A DNA stretch of 64,000 bases from Pseudomonas sp. S09G 359 (GTDB lineage Bacteria; Pseudomonadota; Gammaproteobacteria; Pseudomonadales; Pseudomonadaceae): NCBI RefSeq assembly GCF_002843605.1, contig NZ_CP025263.1, positions 4,059,501 to 4,123,500 of the forward strand, read 5' to 3'. Below, in pieces: positions 43,331 to 56,074 of the stretch (position 1 is its first letter; each line of letters starts with the position of its first letter). Position numbers and translations under genes: made by a program. Under the pieces are notes generated by a model. The model was given only the letters and a program-made list of their open reading frames with translations, did no database searches and was not told the DNA's origin.

Positions 43331-44047
43331 TTATTCGCCGAGATACGCACTGCGCACCTCAGGGTGTTCAAGCAAATCCTGGGACGGGCCGCTGAGGCTG
43401 ATGCGCCCGGTGTCCATCACGTAAGCCCGGTCAGTCACCTGCAGCGCCAGCCGCGCGTTCTGTTCCACCAGCAACAGGGTCATGCCCTGGCGACACACGT
43501 CGTCGATCACCTGGAAGATCTTCTCCACCATGATCGGCGCCAGCCCCATGGACGGCTCATCGAGGATCAGCAAACGCGGGCGCGACAACAGCGCACGGGC
43601 CAGGGCGAGCATCTGTTGCTCGCCGCCGGAGAGCAGGCCGGCGGACTGCTGCAGGCGCTCTTCCAGGCGCGGAAAGTGCTCGAACAGCTGGCGCATTTCA
43701 CGTTGTACCTGCGCGTTATCGCGGCGCAGAAAAGCCCCGGCCTGGAGGTTCTCGAGCACGCTCATGCGCGCAAAAATCCCGCGCCCTTCCGGCACCATGG
43801 CAATGCCTTGGCGCAGCAGTTGGTCCGGCGCCTGGCCTCGCACCGATTGCCCGGCAAAGCGGATCTCACCGCCGGCTGCCGGCAGCAGCCCGGTCAGGGC
43901 CTTGAGGCTCGACGTCTTGCCGGCACCATTGGCCCCGATCAGCGTGACGCGCTCGCCTTCATCGATATGCAGGTCCAGGGACTTGACCGCTTCGATGGCG
44001 CCGTAGCGCACCTGTAAAGCGTCGACCTTCAACAACGGTTCAGACAT
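43331..44047 (-). CDS. Branched-chain-amino-acid-type ABC ATPase, LivF type
   Basis: 238 residues. Walker A GANGAGKTS, signature LSGGEQQMLALARALL, Walker B LLILDEPSMGLAP, and VEQN in place of a switch histidine, usual for LivF. ATG 44047 overlaps the LivG-type gene by eight bases; an upstream GTG at 44053 is less likely. Confidence 0.93.
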   Translation of the reverse strand: MSEPLLKVDALQVRYGAIEAVKSLDLHIDEGERVTLIGANGAGKTSSLKALTGLLPAAGGEIRFAGQSVRGQAPDQLLRQGIAMVPEGRGIFARMSVLENLQAGAFLRRDNAQVQREMRQLFEHFPRLEERLQQSAGLLSGGEQQMLALARALLSRPRLLILDEPSMGLAPIMVEKIFQVIDDVCRQGMTLLLVEQNARLALQVTDRAYVMDTGRISLSGPSQDLLEHPEVRSAYLGE

Positions 44048-44809
44048 GGGCACTGGCTCCCAGATAGGCCTGGATCACCGCCGGATGCTGCCGTACCTCG
44101 GCTGGCGGCCCCACGGCAATCACCTGGCCGTAATCGAGCACGCTGATGCGGTCGCACACGCCCATCACCAGCTTCACGTCGTGTTCGATCAGCAGCAGGG
44201 TGTGGCCGTCGTCGCGGATTTTTTCCAGCAGGCCGCGCAGTTGCACTTTTTCACTGGCATTCATGCCCGCCGCCGGCTCATCCAGGGCCAGCAGGCGCGG
44301 CTCGGTGGCCAAGGCACGGGCGATTTCCAGGCGGCGCTGGTGGCCGTAGCTCAAGCTGTCGGCGCGGTATTCGGCAAACCCGGCCAGGCCCACATATGCC
44401 AACAGGCGATGGGCATGGGCGCGGGTTTGGGCCTCTTCGTCGCGGGCCCGGCGATGGCGGCTCAAGGCGGCCCACAAGCCATTGCGGGTGCGCACATGGC
44501 GCCCGACCATGACGTTTTCCAAGGCGCTCATGGCATTGAACAGGCGGATATTCTGGAACGTGCGCGCGATGCCGGCGGCGGCCACCTGGTGCACGCTGGT
44601 CGGCTGGTACTCGCGGCCATCGAGCTGGAAGCGTCCGGAGTCCGGGGTGTAGAGGCCGGTCATCACGTTAAAGAAGGTGGTCTTGCCTGCGCCATTGGGC
44701 CCGATCAGCCCGTAGATTTCTCCGGGCTGGATGCTGAGGCTCACGTCCGTCAGCGCCGCCACGCCGCCGAAGTGTTTATTGACCGAATCAATCTGCAACA
44801 GCGGTGCGT

Positions 44810-44813
<4 letters not shown>
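44040..44813 (-). CDS. Branched-chain-amino-acid-type ABC ATPase, LivG type
   Basis: 257 residues. Walker A GPNGAGKTT, FFNVMTGLYTPDSG, ARTFQNIRLFNAMSALENVM, signature region LSYGHQRRLEIARALA, Walker B LLALDEPAAGMN and LIEHDVKLVMGVCDRI. Signature SYGHQ is the usual LivG form. Start at 44813 overlaps the LivM-type stop by ATGA. Confidence 0.93.
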
Positions 44814-45891
<1,078 letters not shown>

Positions 45892-45895
<4 letters not shown>

Positions 45896-46848
45896 GCGCG
45901 GGTCGCCAAACGTTCGCCCAGCAGCCCCGATGGCCGGAACACCAGCACCGCAATCAGCACGATAAAGGCGAACACATCCTGGTAATTGCTGCCAAACACG
46001 CCGTTGGTGGCGGCGCCCAGGTAGCCGGTGCCCAGGGCCTCGATCAGCCCCAGCAGCAAGCCGCCGAGCATCGCGCCCTTGAGGTTGCCGATACCGCCGA
46101 GCACCGCCGCGGTGAAGGCCTTGATGCCGGGCAGAAAGCCCATGTAGAAATGCGCGCTGCCATAGTTGCTGGCCATCATCACCCCGGCCAGTGCCGCCAA
46201 GGCGCCGCCGATGGCAAAGGTGATGACGATAATGCGGTTCGGGTTGATGCCCATCAGGCTGGCCACCTGGGGGTTTTCCGCCACGGCGCGCATGGCGCGG
46301 CCGAAGCGCGTGCGCTCCACCAGCACCAGCAGCGCGGCCATCACCGCCAGCGCGATGGCGATGGTGGTCAGCGCCGTTGCATTGGTGATCGCCGGATGTG
46401 CCGAGGCGCCCGCCAGCACTTCAATCGGTTCCAGGGGCAGCAGTTGCGGGAACATTTGCGGGTTGCGGGTCCACACCAGCATGGCCAGGGTCTGCAGCAG
46501 CAGTGACACGCCGATCCCACTGATCAACGGCGCCAGGCGCGGGGCGTGACGCAGCCGACGATAAGCCACACGCTCGATCACCACCGCCAGCACCGCACAA
46601 AACGCCATGGCCACCAGCGTCGCAAGCAGCAACACCAGCACCGGCGGCAGTGCCGGCCACGTGGCCTGCACCAGGCGAATCACCGACAGCCCCACCAGCG
46701 CGCCGACCATCAACACATCGCCATGGGCAAAGTTGATGATGCGCAAAATGCCGTAGACCATGGTGTAACCCAGGGCCACCAGCGCGTAGAGACTGCCCGT
46801 CATCAAACCGTTGAGCAGTTGTTGGATAAAGCCATCCATCAGGACCAT
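45892..46848 (-). CDS. Branched-chain-amino-acid-type ABC permease, LivH type
   Basis: 318 residues. LLNGLMTGSLYALVALGYTM, YGILRIINFAHGDVLMVGAL, VAENPQVASLMGINPNRIIV and GFLPGIKAFTAAVLGGIGNL identify LivH. First gene of the import operon. The ATG at 46848 has GAGG four to five bases upstream; the ATG at 46839 is alternative. Confidence 0.92.
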
Positions 46849-47011
46849 AAACCTCAGTGCGTACAGGGGCGGCACACTAAGCATCTATTCTGTTTTTATC
46901 AAATATCAGAAAGTCATATGGTTATATCAAAGCGAAAGCAGGCTATTTATGCCGTTATTACGGCACTTATGGCTCTTTATTTGGGTGATGACTTGGTATT
47001 TAATTCAACAC
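46849..47011. promoter_or_regulatory. Divergent promoter region of the HAAT operon and its LysR regulator
   Basis: 163 bases with an AT-rich centre (TTTTTATCAAATATCAGAAA, GTCATATGGTTATATC) containing CATATG and several T-N11-A matches as expected of LysR targets. Exact operator not assigned. Confidence 0.5.
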
Positions 47012-47908
47012 ATGAATAAATTAGAACAGTTAGCCAATGACCCTCCCCTGCGTGCCGTGCGCACGTTCGAAGCCTTTGCGCGCCATGGCGGGGTGAATGC
47101 CGCCGCGCGCGAGCTGGACGTGTCGGCCTCGGCGATCAGCCATCAACTGCACTTGTTGGAAGATTTTTTACAGCAGCCGCTGACCTTGCGTCAGGGCCGC
47201 AACCTGGTGCTGACCGATGAAGGCCGTGAGTACTACCGCGCGATCCGCTCGGCCTTTGCGGTGTTGCGCAGCGCCACGGAGCACGTGCGTGAGAAAAGCG
47301 CCACGCGCCAGGTCACCATCAGCCTGATCCCGCTGTTCGGCATCAACCTGTTTATCCCGCGCCTGGCGAATTTTCTGAAGGACCACCCGGCACTCGACAT
47401 CAACGTGACCTACGCCAACCACCGCAGCTACCCCAGCGATGCGGCCGACCTGTCGATCCGCTTCGGCACCGGGCACTGGCCGGGTTATCACAGCGAGCCA
47501 TTGATCTGCGGCGCGGTGACGCCCTACTGCAGCCGCGCCTTCCTGGCGCAACACGGCCCCATCGACACGCCCCAGGCCCTGAGCGAATTACCGCTGCTGC
47601 ACGACGAAGAACGCGGCACATGGGGCCAATGGTTCGAGGCCGCCGAGGTCGACGCCACGGCGCTGAATGGTTTGTTGCTGGAAGATGGCCAACTGGCGCT
47701 CACCGCCACCCTCACCGGCCTGGGCTGCGCCTTGCTGCGCGAGCCGCTGGTGGCACCCCATGTGGCCAGCGGGGAGTTGGTGAAGCTGTTTGATCTGCAG
47801 GTCGATGATGGCCGCCAGTACTACCTGTGCCGGCGGGCCAACAGTGAATTGTCGAGCGAGGGTAATGACTTGTATGACTGGATCAAGCGCAGCTTGATTG
47901 AGAGCTGA
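47012..47908 (+). CDS. LysR-family transcriptional regulator, GcvA-like
   Basis: 298 residues. N-terminal helix-turn-helix (LRAVRTFEAFARHGGVNAAA, RELDVSASAISHQLHLLEDF) and a LysR substrate-binding domain (ADLSIRFGTGHWPGYHSEPL) of the GcvA subgroup. The in-frame extension to 46811 is rejected; ATG 47012 fits the family. Divergent from the importer operon and likely its regulator, with the imported compound or product as effector. Confidence 0.9.
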   Translation: MNKLEQLANDPPLRAVRTFEAFARHGGVNAAARELDVSASAISHQLHLLEDFLQQPLTLRQGRNLVLTDEGREYYRAIRSAFAVLRSATEHVREKSATRQVTISLIPLFGINLFIPRLANFLKDHPALDINVTYANHRSYPSDAADLSIRFGTGHWPGYHSEPLICGAVTPYCSRAFLAQHGPIDTPQALSELPLLHDEERGTWGQWFEAAEVDATALNGLLLEDGQLALTATLTGLGCALLREPLVAPHVASGELVKLFDLQVDDGRQYYLCRRANSELSSEGNDLYDWIKRSLIES

Positions 47909-47940
47909 GCCCACAGCGAATCCCATAATTGTGGAGATCC

Positions 47941-48034
47941 AAATGTGGGAGGGGGCTTGCCCCCGATGGCAGTGTGTCAGTCAATAGATGTGTATCTGGC
48001 CCACCGCTATCGGGGGCAAGCCCCCTCCCACATT
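47941..48034. repeat. REPIN-like inverted pair of REP sequences (canonical)
   Basis: Left arm GTGGGAGGGGGCTTGCCCCC, GATGGC and right arm CTATCGGGGGCAAGCCCCCT, CCCACATTT around a ~45-base centre, between convergent genes. Confidence 0.9.
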
Positions 48035-48050
48035 TGATTGGGTTTACAGG

Positions 48051-49064
48051 TCAGCTGCCGTTGCCAGCATGGGCCTCTTCGAAGAAGTAATCCTTCCAGC
48101 TGGCCGCCTTGTTTTTCAGCACGCCCAGTTCCTGCAATTTCTCCGCGTAGATATAGGTGCGCTGGGGCACGATGGTGAAGTCGATTTCCGGGTCCTGGAC
48201 GATTTTCTCCACCAGGTCCAACGGCAACTTCGACTGCTCTACGCGGATATAGGCCTTGGCCGCTGCGGGTTTGTCGGCCTTGATGATCTTCTCGGCTTCA
48301 GCCAGCGCGGCATAGAAGGCTTTGTAGGTCTTAGGGTTTTCGTCGTGGAATTTCTGCGTGGTGTACAACACGTTGAACGTCGCCTGCCCGCCGAGGATGT
48401 CGTAGGAACTGAGCACCTTGTGCACGTTGGGATTCAACAGTTCCTGGTACTGGAATGGCGGGCTGGAGAAGTGCGAGTTGATCTCCGAACCACCGGCAAT
48501 CAGCGCCGCCGTGGCGTCGGGGTGGGCCAGGCTGATGGAGATATCGTCAAACTTCTTGTAGTTGGCGTCGCCGAACTGCTTGGCGGTTTCGATCTGCAAG
48601 GTGCGCGACTGGAAGCCCACGCCGGCGGCGGGCACGGCGATGCGGTCTTTGTCGGTGAAGTCCTGCAGGGTCTTGACCTTGGGGTTGTTGGTCAGCAGGT
48701 AGTTGGGCATCGAGCCGAGGGAAGCGATGGCCTTGACGTTCTGCTTGCCCTTGGTGCGGTCCCACAGCGTGAGCATGGGCGGCACACCGGCCGAGACCAC
48801 ATCCAGGGCACCGGCCAGCAACGATTCGTTCATGGCGGTGGCGCCGGAAATGCTGTTCCATTCCACCTGAATATCCAGCCCCTGCTCCTTGCCATGTTTT
48901 TCGATCAGGTGCTGGTCGCGCACCACATCGAGGATCAGGTAGCCGATGCCGAATTGCTGGGCGATGCTGATCTTGCCTTCGGCGTGGGCGCCGGGGCTGA
49001 GCAAGGCACTGGCGGCGGCCAGGGACGCAGCCAAAAGAGTCAGGGAGGAACGCTTGAAAGTCAT
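48051..49064 (-). CDS. Orphan ABC substrate-binding protein, NitT/TauT type
   Basis: 337 residues. Signal peptide MTFKRSSLTLLAASLAAASA with cleavage near GAHAEG. Mature NMT1/SsuA-like protein: ISIAQQFGIGYLILDVVRDQ, LDIQVEWNSISGATAMNESL and ALDVVSAGVPPMLTLWDRTK. No permease or ATPase gene adjoins it; REPIN downstream. It must share a transporter encoded elsewhere. Confidence 0.9.
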   Translation of the reverse strand: MTFKRSSLTLLAASLAAASALLSPGAHAEGKISIAQQFGIGYLILDVVRDQHLIEKHGKEQGLDIQVEWNSISGATAMNESLLAGALDVVSAGVPPMLTLWDRTKGKQNVKAIASLGSMPNYLLTNNPKVKTLQDFTDKDRIAVPAAGVGFQSRTLQIETAKQFGDANYKKFDDISISLAHPDATAALIAGGSEINSHFSSPPFQYQELLNPNVHKVLSSYDILGGQATFNVLYTTQKFHDENPKTYKAFYAALAEAEKIIKADKPAAAKAYIRVEQSKLPLDLVEKIVQDPEIDFTIVPQRTYIYAEKLQELGVLKNKAASWKDYFFEEAHAGNGS

Positions 49065-49228
49065 GGGGATCTGCCGCGTTTTCGGGAAGGTGATGGAGCG
49101 TAGCGGCGGTTTTTAAGACAGCAAAAGAATATCGGGATCTATTGTTATGCAAATAATCCCCAAACCTGCGCGCGACTGGTATCGTGCCGCGCTTTGTAAA
49201 ACAGCCACACACTGCGAGGAAATGGACG

Positions 49229-49657
49229 TTGAACACTGACGATAAAATGACCGGGGACCTGTTCGAGGTGGATAAGCGCCTGTCACTCAAACCCGTGGTG
49301 GATTTCAACACCTACCTGCGCAGCGCCTTCGGCGACGGCCCGTGCACCTGCATTCGCTGCACCGCCAGCGGCGGCGACGAAAGCGGTTATGAGTTTCAGC
49401 ACAGCTTCACCTTCGACGGCAAACCGACCCACCGCCGCTTCGCCACCACGGCGGGCAGCGATGTGTTGATGGCGCTGAAGAAGGCGTGGCTGTCCTACAC
49501 CAAGGCGGAACTGCCGCTCAGTGGTGTGCTTGGGCTGGAAACCGTGAAGGAATTTGTCGAACCGCAACTGCACAAACGCCTGGCACCGCTGTTTTTGGCC
49601 AGTGGGTTGGTCAAGGACGTGAACGGCGAACTGCAGGTTCAGCCGCAGGCAGCGTAG
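49229..49657 (+). CDS. Hypothetical protein of unknown function
   Basis: 142 residues if the TTG at 49229 is used (GAGGA about nine bases upstream); an ATG at 49247 lacks a clear ribosome-binding site and would give 136. Contains CTCIRCTASGGDESGYEFQH, with a CxCxxC pattern that could bind metal, and LMALKKAWLSYTKAELPLSG. Family not recognised. Divergent from the orphan binding protein. Confidence 0.65.
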   Translation: MNTDDKMTGDLFEVDKRLSLKPVVDFNTYLRSAFGDGPCTCIRCTASGGDESGYEFQHSFTFDGKPTHRRFATTAGSDVLMALKKAWLSYTKAELPLSGVLGLETVKEFVEPQLHKRLAPLFLASGLVKDVNGELQVQPQAA

Positions 49658-49717
49658 CGCGAGCCTATTGTGCCAAGCGGGCTTGCGTGGCAGACAGGCT
49701 TTTGTGGCAGGTCGGCT

Positions 49718-49851
49718 TTTGTGGCGAGCGGGCTTGCCCGCGTTGGGCTGCGCAGCAGCCCCAGTAAAGGCGCTGAGATTTTCCTGAAAGACCGCAGCGC
49801 TTGGTTTTGGGGCTGCTTCGCAGCCTAACGCGGGCAAGCCCGCTCGCCACA
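49718..49851. repeat. Long intergenic inverted repeat, copy 3
   Basis: Arms GTGGCGAGCGGGCTTGCCCG, CGTTGGGCTGCGCAGCAGCCCC and reverse complement. Preceded by partial units (GCTTGCGTGGCAGACAGGCT, TTTGTGGCAGGTCGG). Part of the 449-base gene-free gap 49658-50106, which otherwise holds only the tandem array and the terminator listed next. Confidence 0.87.
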
Positions 49852-50010
49852 CATGCCTGCTTAACACAAAAGCTCATTTGCCACACATGCCTGCTTGCCA
49901 CAAAAGCTCATTTGCCACACATGCCTGCTTGCCACAAAAGCTCATTTGCCACACATGCCTGCTTGCCACAAAGCTCATTTGCCACACATGCCTGCTTGCC
50001 ACAAAGCCCA
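49851..50010. repeat. Tandem array of five ~34-base units
   Basis: Units of the form CACACATGCCTGCTTGCCAC, AAAAGCTCATTTGC repeat about five times immediately after the inverted repeat arm, decaying into related fragments to about 50040. Units are contiguous with no variable spacers, so this is not CRISPR. Unit sequence echoes the arm end (GCTCGCCACA). Confidence 0.88.
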
Positions 50011-50050
50011 TTTGCCAGACAAGTCCGTTTTGCACAAAAGCGTGCAGGTC

Positions 50051-50082
50051 ACAAAAGCAAAACGGCACGCTAGCGTGCCGTT
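50051..50082 (-). terminator. Rho-independent terminator of the glycerol importer operon
   Basis: Perfect 10-base stem AACGGCACGC / GCGTGCCGTT with loop TA; on the minus strand it is followed by TTGCTTTTGT. It lies 25 bases after the stop of the last gene, 50107-51849. Confidence 0.88.
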
Positions 50083-50106
50083 CTGTCCTCCTCTACACCC
50101 CCGCTG

Positions 50107-51849
50107 TTACTTACGCGCCGCCTCCCACTGCTTGAGCAGGTCGTTGTAGTTCACGGTTTCGCCTTTCGGCTTCTCGTTCGCCAGTTTCGGTTTAGGCGCG
50201 CCCGGCTGGTCGAACCAGTATTGCGCGTCACGTTCGGGGTTCATTTTCGGGCCGCATACCGGTTGCACCTTGGAGCGCTCCAGGCGCGTCATGATCGCGT
50301 CCTGCTCCTTGGCCAGGTTGTCGAGGGCCTGTTGCGGGGTTTTCTCGCCGCTGGCGGCGGCGGCGATGTTGCTCCACCACAGTTGCGCCAGGCGTGGGTA
50401 GTCCGGCACGTTGGTGCCGGTCGGCGACCATTCGGTGCGCGCCGGGCTGCGGTAGAACTCCACCAGGCCACCGAGTTTGGGCGCCATGTCGGTCATGGCC
50501 TGTGAGTTGATATCCGACTCACGAATCGGCGTCAGGCCCACAATGGTTTTCTTCAGCGACACGGTTTTCGAGGTCACAAACTGCGCGTAGAGCCAGGCCG
50601 CGAGTTTCTGTTTCTCAGGCGTCGACTTGAGGAAGGTCCAGGAGCCTACGTCCTGATAGCCCTTCTTCATACCCTTTTCCCAGTAAGGCCCTACAGGTGA
50701 CGGCGCCATGCGCCATTTCGGCGTGCCGTCGGCATTCACCACAGGCAGGCCCGGCTTGACCATGTCGGCGGTAAAGGCGGTGTACCAGAAGATCTGCTGG
50801 GCGATGTTGCCTTGGGACGGCACCGGGCCGGATTCGGAGAAGGTCATACCCGCCGCTTCCGGTGGCGCGTAGGCTTTCATCCAGTCCACATATTTCTGTG
50901 TGGCGAATACGGCGGCCGGGCCGTTGGTGTCGCCGCCACGGGTGACGCTGGAGCCCACCGGGTGGCAGTCCTCCACGCGAATGCCCCACTCGTCCACCGG
51001 CAACCCGTTGGGCAGGCCTTTGTCACCGCCGCCGGCCATGGAGAACCAGGCATCGGTGAAGCGCCAGCCCAGGGATGGGTCTTTTTTGCCGTAGTCCATG
51101 TGCCCGTAGATGCGCTTGCCGTCGATTTCCTTGACGTCTTCGCTGAAGAATTTGGCGATGTCTTCATAGGCCGACCAGTTCACCGGCACGCCGAGCTCAT
51201 AGCCGTACTTTTCCTTGAACTTGGCTTTCAGCTCCGGACGCTCGAACCAGTCGGCGCGGAACCAGTAGAGGTTGGCGAACTGCTGGTCGGGCAACTGGTA
51301 GATCTTGCCGTCCGGCGCGGTAGTGAAGGAGATACCGATAAAGTCCTTGATATCCAGGGTCGGCGAGGTGAAGGCCTTGCCTTCGTTGGCCATCAGGTCG
51401 GTGATGGATTCGGTCTTGCCATAGCGAAAATGCGTACCGATCAAGTCGGAATCGTTGACCCAGCCGTCATAGATATTCTTGTCGGACTGCATCTGGGTTT
51501 GCAGCTTTTCCACCACGTCGCCTTCTTGCAGCAGGTCGTGGGTCAGCTTGATCCCGGTGATTTCACTGAAGGCCTTGGCCAGCACCTTGGACTCGTACTC
51601 ATGGGTGGTGAGGGTTTCCGACACCACGTTGATCTTCATCCCACGGAACGGTTCCGACGCCTTGATAAACCACTTGAGTTCCTCAAGCTGCTGCTCGGCC
51701 GTGAGGGTGGATGGTTTGAACTCGCTGCCGATCCATTTTTTCGCGGCATCTTCATACGCATCGGCCCAGGCCGAGGCACTCAAACCGCTGAGGGCCAATA
51801 CGGCGGCCAATGAAATGCTATGTCGCAGCTTATTGTTTTTATTCAACAT
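50107..51849 (-). CDS. glpV: Glycerol ABC transporter periplasmic binding protein (GlpV type)
   Basis: 580 residues, unusually long for a binding protein, as in GlpV. Signal peptide within MLNKNNKLRHSISLAAVLAL, cleavage near SAWADA. Mature part includes WIGSEFKPSTLTAEQQLEEL, INVVSETLTTHEYESKVLAK and GYQDVGSWTFLKSTPEKQKL, matching the extracellular solute-binding proteins paired with GlpSTPQ importers of rhizobia and pseudomonads. Last gene of the operon, followed by a strong terminator. Confidence 0.87.
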   Translation of the reverse strand: MLNKNNKLRHSISLAAVLALSGLSASAWADAYEDAAKKWIGSEFKPSTLTAEQQLEELKWFIKASEPFRGMKINVVSETLTTHEYESKVLAKAFSEITGIKLTHDLLQEGDVVEKLQTQMQSDKNIYDGWVNDSDLIGTHFRYGKTESITDLMANEGKAFTSPTLDIKDFIGISFTTAPDGKIYQLPDQQFANLYWFRADWFERPELKAKFKEKYGYELGVPVNWSAYEDIAKFFSEDVKEIDGKRIYGHMDYGKKDPSLGWRFTDAWFSMAGGGDKGLPNGLPVDEWGIRVEDCHPVGSSVTRGGDTNGPAAVFATQKYVDWMKAYAPPEAAGMTFSESGPVPSQGNIAQQIFWYTAFTADMVKPGLPVVNADGTPKWRMAPSPVGPYWEKGMKKGYQDVGSWTFLKSTPEKQKLAAWLYAQFVTSKTVSLKKTIVGLTPIRESDINSQAMTDMAPKLGGLVEFYRSPARTEWSPTGTNVPDYPRLAQLWWSNIAAAASGEKTPQQALDNLAKEQDAIMTRLERSKVQPVCGPKMNPERDAQYWFDQPGAPKPKLANEKPKGETVNYNDLLKQWEAARK

Positions 51850-51881
51850 AGAGACCTCCTGATTGTTTGTTCACAAGGGCA

Positions 51882-52154
51882 CTAGCCCCAACGCATCACA
51901 CTCAACAGCCATACCAGGGACAGCGCGGACGCCACCCAGATGCTCCAGTCGGTAACGCCGATGACCAGCAAATGCAGGTAGGCGCTGCCGAGAAGACCGA
52001 TAAACAGGCGATCACCACGGGTGGTGCTGATCGGTAAAAAGCCACGCCGAGGGATGCTCGGCGACCGCAGTTCCCAGGTGGTCATGCCCGCCAGAATCAG
52101 CGCGATGCCGCCAAAGAACAGGGCTGTGGGGGTGGTCCAGGCCATCCATTCCAT
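51882..52154 (-). CDS. DUF2160 small membrane protein of the glycerol importer operon
   Basis: 90 residues. MEWMAWTTPTALFFGGIALI, TTWELRSPSIPRRGFLPIST, TTRGDRLFIGLLGSAYLHLL and a C-terminal hydrophobic end give about three membrane segments. The family is consistently located between permease and binding-protein genes of glpSTPQV-type operons; role unknown. GAGGAG lies six bases before the ATG at 52154 (three before the ATG at 52157). Confidence 0.85.
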   Translation of the reverse strand: MEWMAWTTPTALFFGGIALILAGMTTWELRSPSIPRRGFLPISTTRGDRLFIGLLGSAYLHLLVIGVTDWSIWVASALSLVWLLSVMRWG

Positions 52155-52164
52155 CATCGACTCC

Positions 52165-52965
<801 letters not shown>

Positions 52966-52975
52966 GTTGGCGGCC

Positions 52976-53838
<863 letters not shown>

Positions 53839-53842
<4 letters not shown>

Positions 53843-54936
53843 GGCTGCACCTCCAGCAGGTAATCGTCGGCGTAGAGCATCAGCCATTGCGCGGGGAAGC
53901 TGATGCAGGCCTTGCCCTCCGGCACCGGTTTGTCTTCGGCCAGGCGCACTTTCAGGGTGGCGCCGTCCAGGCTCAGGGTCATGATCTTGTAGGTGCCAAG
54001 GTCTTCGACATGCACGACATCGGCTTGCAGCGCGTCGGGGTTGTACTCGTCCCACACGTGGATAAATTCCGGGCGAATACCCACCTGCAGTTTTTTGTAG
54101 TCCGTGTTGGCGATGCGTTGCTGCAAGGCCTCGGGCAGCGGCAGATGCGTACCGGCAAAGCACACGCCACCGGCCTCGGCCTGCACCTCGATCAGATTCA
54201 TCCCAGGGCTGCCAATGAAATAGCCGACAAAGGTATGGCTCGGCCGCTCGAACAGGTCCCGCGGCGTACCGAACTGCACGATCTGCCCGCCGTACATCAC
54301 CGCGATCTTGTCGGCGAAGGTGGAGGCTTCCAGCTGGTCGTGGGTGACGTAGACCATGGTGATATTGAACTGCTCATGGATCTGCTTGAGCTTGCGCCGC
54401 AGCTTCCACTTGAGGTGCGGGTCGATCACCGTCAGCGGCTCATCAAAGAGGATCGCCGACACGTCATCACGCACCAGCCCACGGCCCATGGAGACCTTCT
54501 GTTTTTCATCGGCGGTAAGGTTGCGGGCCTTTTTGCTCAGCAGGTTTTGCAGGTCAAGAACCTCGGCAATTTCCTGCACCTTGCTGTGAATTTTCGCCTC
54601 GGCCATGCCCTGGTTTCGCAGCGGGAAAGCCAGGTTGTCGAACACCGTCATGGTGTCGTACACCACCGGGAACTGAAACACCTGGGCGATGTTGCGTTTT
54701 TCCGGTGTGAGGTCATTCACCACTTTGCTGTCGAACAGCACCTGGCCCTCAGACGGGCTGAGCAGGCCGGAGATGATATTGAGCAAGGTCGATTTGCCGC
54801 AGCCGGACGGGCCGAGCAAGGCGTAGGCACCGCCCTGCTCCCACACGTGGTTCATTTCCCGAATCGCATAGTCTTCAGGACCGCTCGGCGTAGGGCTGTA
54901 GCTATGCGCCAGGTTCTGCAAATGGATCTCGGCCAT
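53839..54936 (-). CDS. glpT: Glycerol ABC transporter ATPase 2 (GlpT type), non-canonical signature
   Basis: 365 residues. Walker A GPSGCGKST, Walker B ILFDEPLTVIDP and switch histidine VTHDQLEAS are normal, but the LSGGQ signature reads NLTADEKQKVSMGRGL. C-terminal MalK-like TOBE region present (VGIRPEFIHVWDEYNPDALQ). Starts by a TGATG overlap with GlpS. The partner GlpS has the reverse defects, so the heterodimer would have one complete ATP site (see findings). Confidence 0.9.
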
Positions 54937-56030
54937 CAGGCAACCCTCGCGACGCGGCGCCCGGGAGCCTGGACCAACCGGCCCTGGCCATCGAACACAA
55001 ACAGTTTATGGGTGGGGATATACACGCGGATCGGCGCATCGACGTCGTACTCATGCACCCCCGGCAGGTGCAGCACCAACAGGAAGTGCTCGCTGCGCAC
55101 ATGCAGGAAGGTTTCCGAGCCGCTGATCTCGGCGACTTCCACCGTCACCGCCAGCTCCAGGTCATCGTCGTTGCTCGGCACCAGGCTGATATGACTGGGG
55201 CGCACGCCAAAACGGAATTCGCCCTCGCCAATCGGGCGCAGGTCGACGTTCAGCGGGAAGTGCACAAAGTTGGCGAAGCTCACTTCGTTGCCGCTGATAC
55301 GCCCCGGCATCAGGTTGATCGGCGGCTCGGAAAACAGCTCGGCGGCCAGCACCGTCTGCGGCTGGTGATACACCTCGGCGGCCTTGCCGCTCTGGATCAC
55401 CCGGCCTTCGTGAAGGATGGTGGTGGTGCCGCCCAGGGCCAAAGCCTCGTTGGGTTCGGTGGTCGCGTAGATGGCGATGGTATGGCGCGCCTTGAACAGC
55501 TCGCGCATTTCCTGACGCAGCTCTTCGCGCAGTTTGTAGTCCAGGTTTACCAAAGGCTCATCGAACAGGATCAGCTCGGCATCCTTGACCAGCGCCCGCG
55601 CCATGGCCGTGCGCTGCTGCTGGCCGCCGGACAGCTCCAGCGGGTGACGCTGAAGGAATTTCTCGATGCGCAGCATCCTCGCGGTTTCCAGCACCTTGCT
55701 CTGGATCACCTCGTTGGACACACCGGCCTGGCGCAACGGCGAGGCGATGTTCTCGAACACCGTCATGGTGGGGTAGTTGATGAACTGCTGATACACCATC
55801 GACACGTTGCGCAGGCGCACCGGTTTGTGGGTGACATCCACGCCGTTCATCAGGATGCGGCCGCTGTCGGGCTTGTCCAGACCGGCCATGAGGCGCATCA
55901 GGCTGGTCTTGCCGGAGAGCGTACGGCCGAGCAACACGTTGAAGGAACCGGCTTCGAACCGCAGGTTGGCATCGTCGATCCAGGTTTGGCCTTCGACGAC
56001 GCGGGAGACATTTTCCAGGGTCAATGACAT
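54936..56030 (-). CDS. glpS: Glycerol ABC transporter ATPase 1 (GlpS type)
   Basis: 364 residues. Walker A GRTLSGKTS, canonical signature LSGGQQQRTAMARALV, Walker B LILFDEPLVNLD, but the switch region reads YATTEPNEAL with no histidine. C-terminal TOBE-like region (FRFGVRPSHISLVPSNDDDL). First gene of the glycerol importer operon; a sigma-54 type promoter lies 45-60 bases upstream. Confidence 0.9.
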   Translation of the reverse strand: MSLTLENVSRVVEGQTWIDDANLRFEAGSFNVLLGRTLSGKTSLMRLMAGLDKPDSGRILMNGVDVTHKPVRLRNVSMVYQQFINYPTMTVFENIASPLRQAGVSNEVIQSKVLETARMLRIEKFLQRHPLELSGGQQQRTAMARALVKDAELILFDEPLVNLDYKLREELRQEMRELFKARHTIAIYATTEPNEALALGGTTTILHEGRVIQSGKAAEVYHQPQTVLAAELFSEPPINLMPGRISGNEVSFANFVHFPLNVDLRPIGEGEFRFGVRPSHISLVPSNDDDLELAVTVEVAEISGSETFLHVRSEHFLLVLHLPGVHEYDVDAPIRVYIPTHKLFVFDGQGRLVQAPGRRVARVA

Positions 56031-56074
56031 GACACGACCTTTTTATTATTGGAATGAATCTGGCCAGTCGACAG

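Noticed and set aside
41847..43424. 525-codon plus-strand frame
   Set aside because: Starts in the tandem repeat and runs antisense to the LivK-like gene.
49851..50010. Possible CRISPR array
   Set aside because: Repeat units are contiguous with no unique spacers and there are no cas genes; it is a simple tandem array beside an inverted repeat.
49801..50149. Several overlapping frames (CHKSSFATHACLPQ-like repeats)
   Set aside because: They are read-through translations of the tandem array with no start signals.
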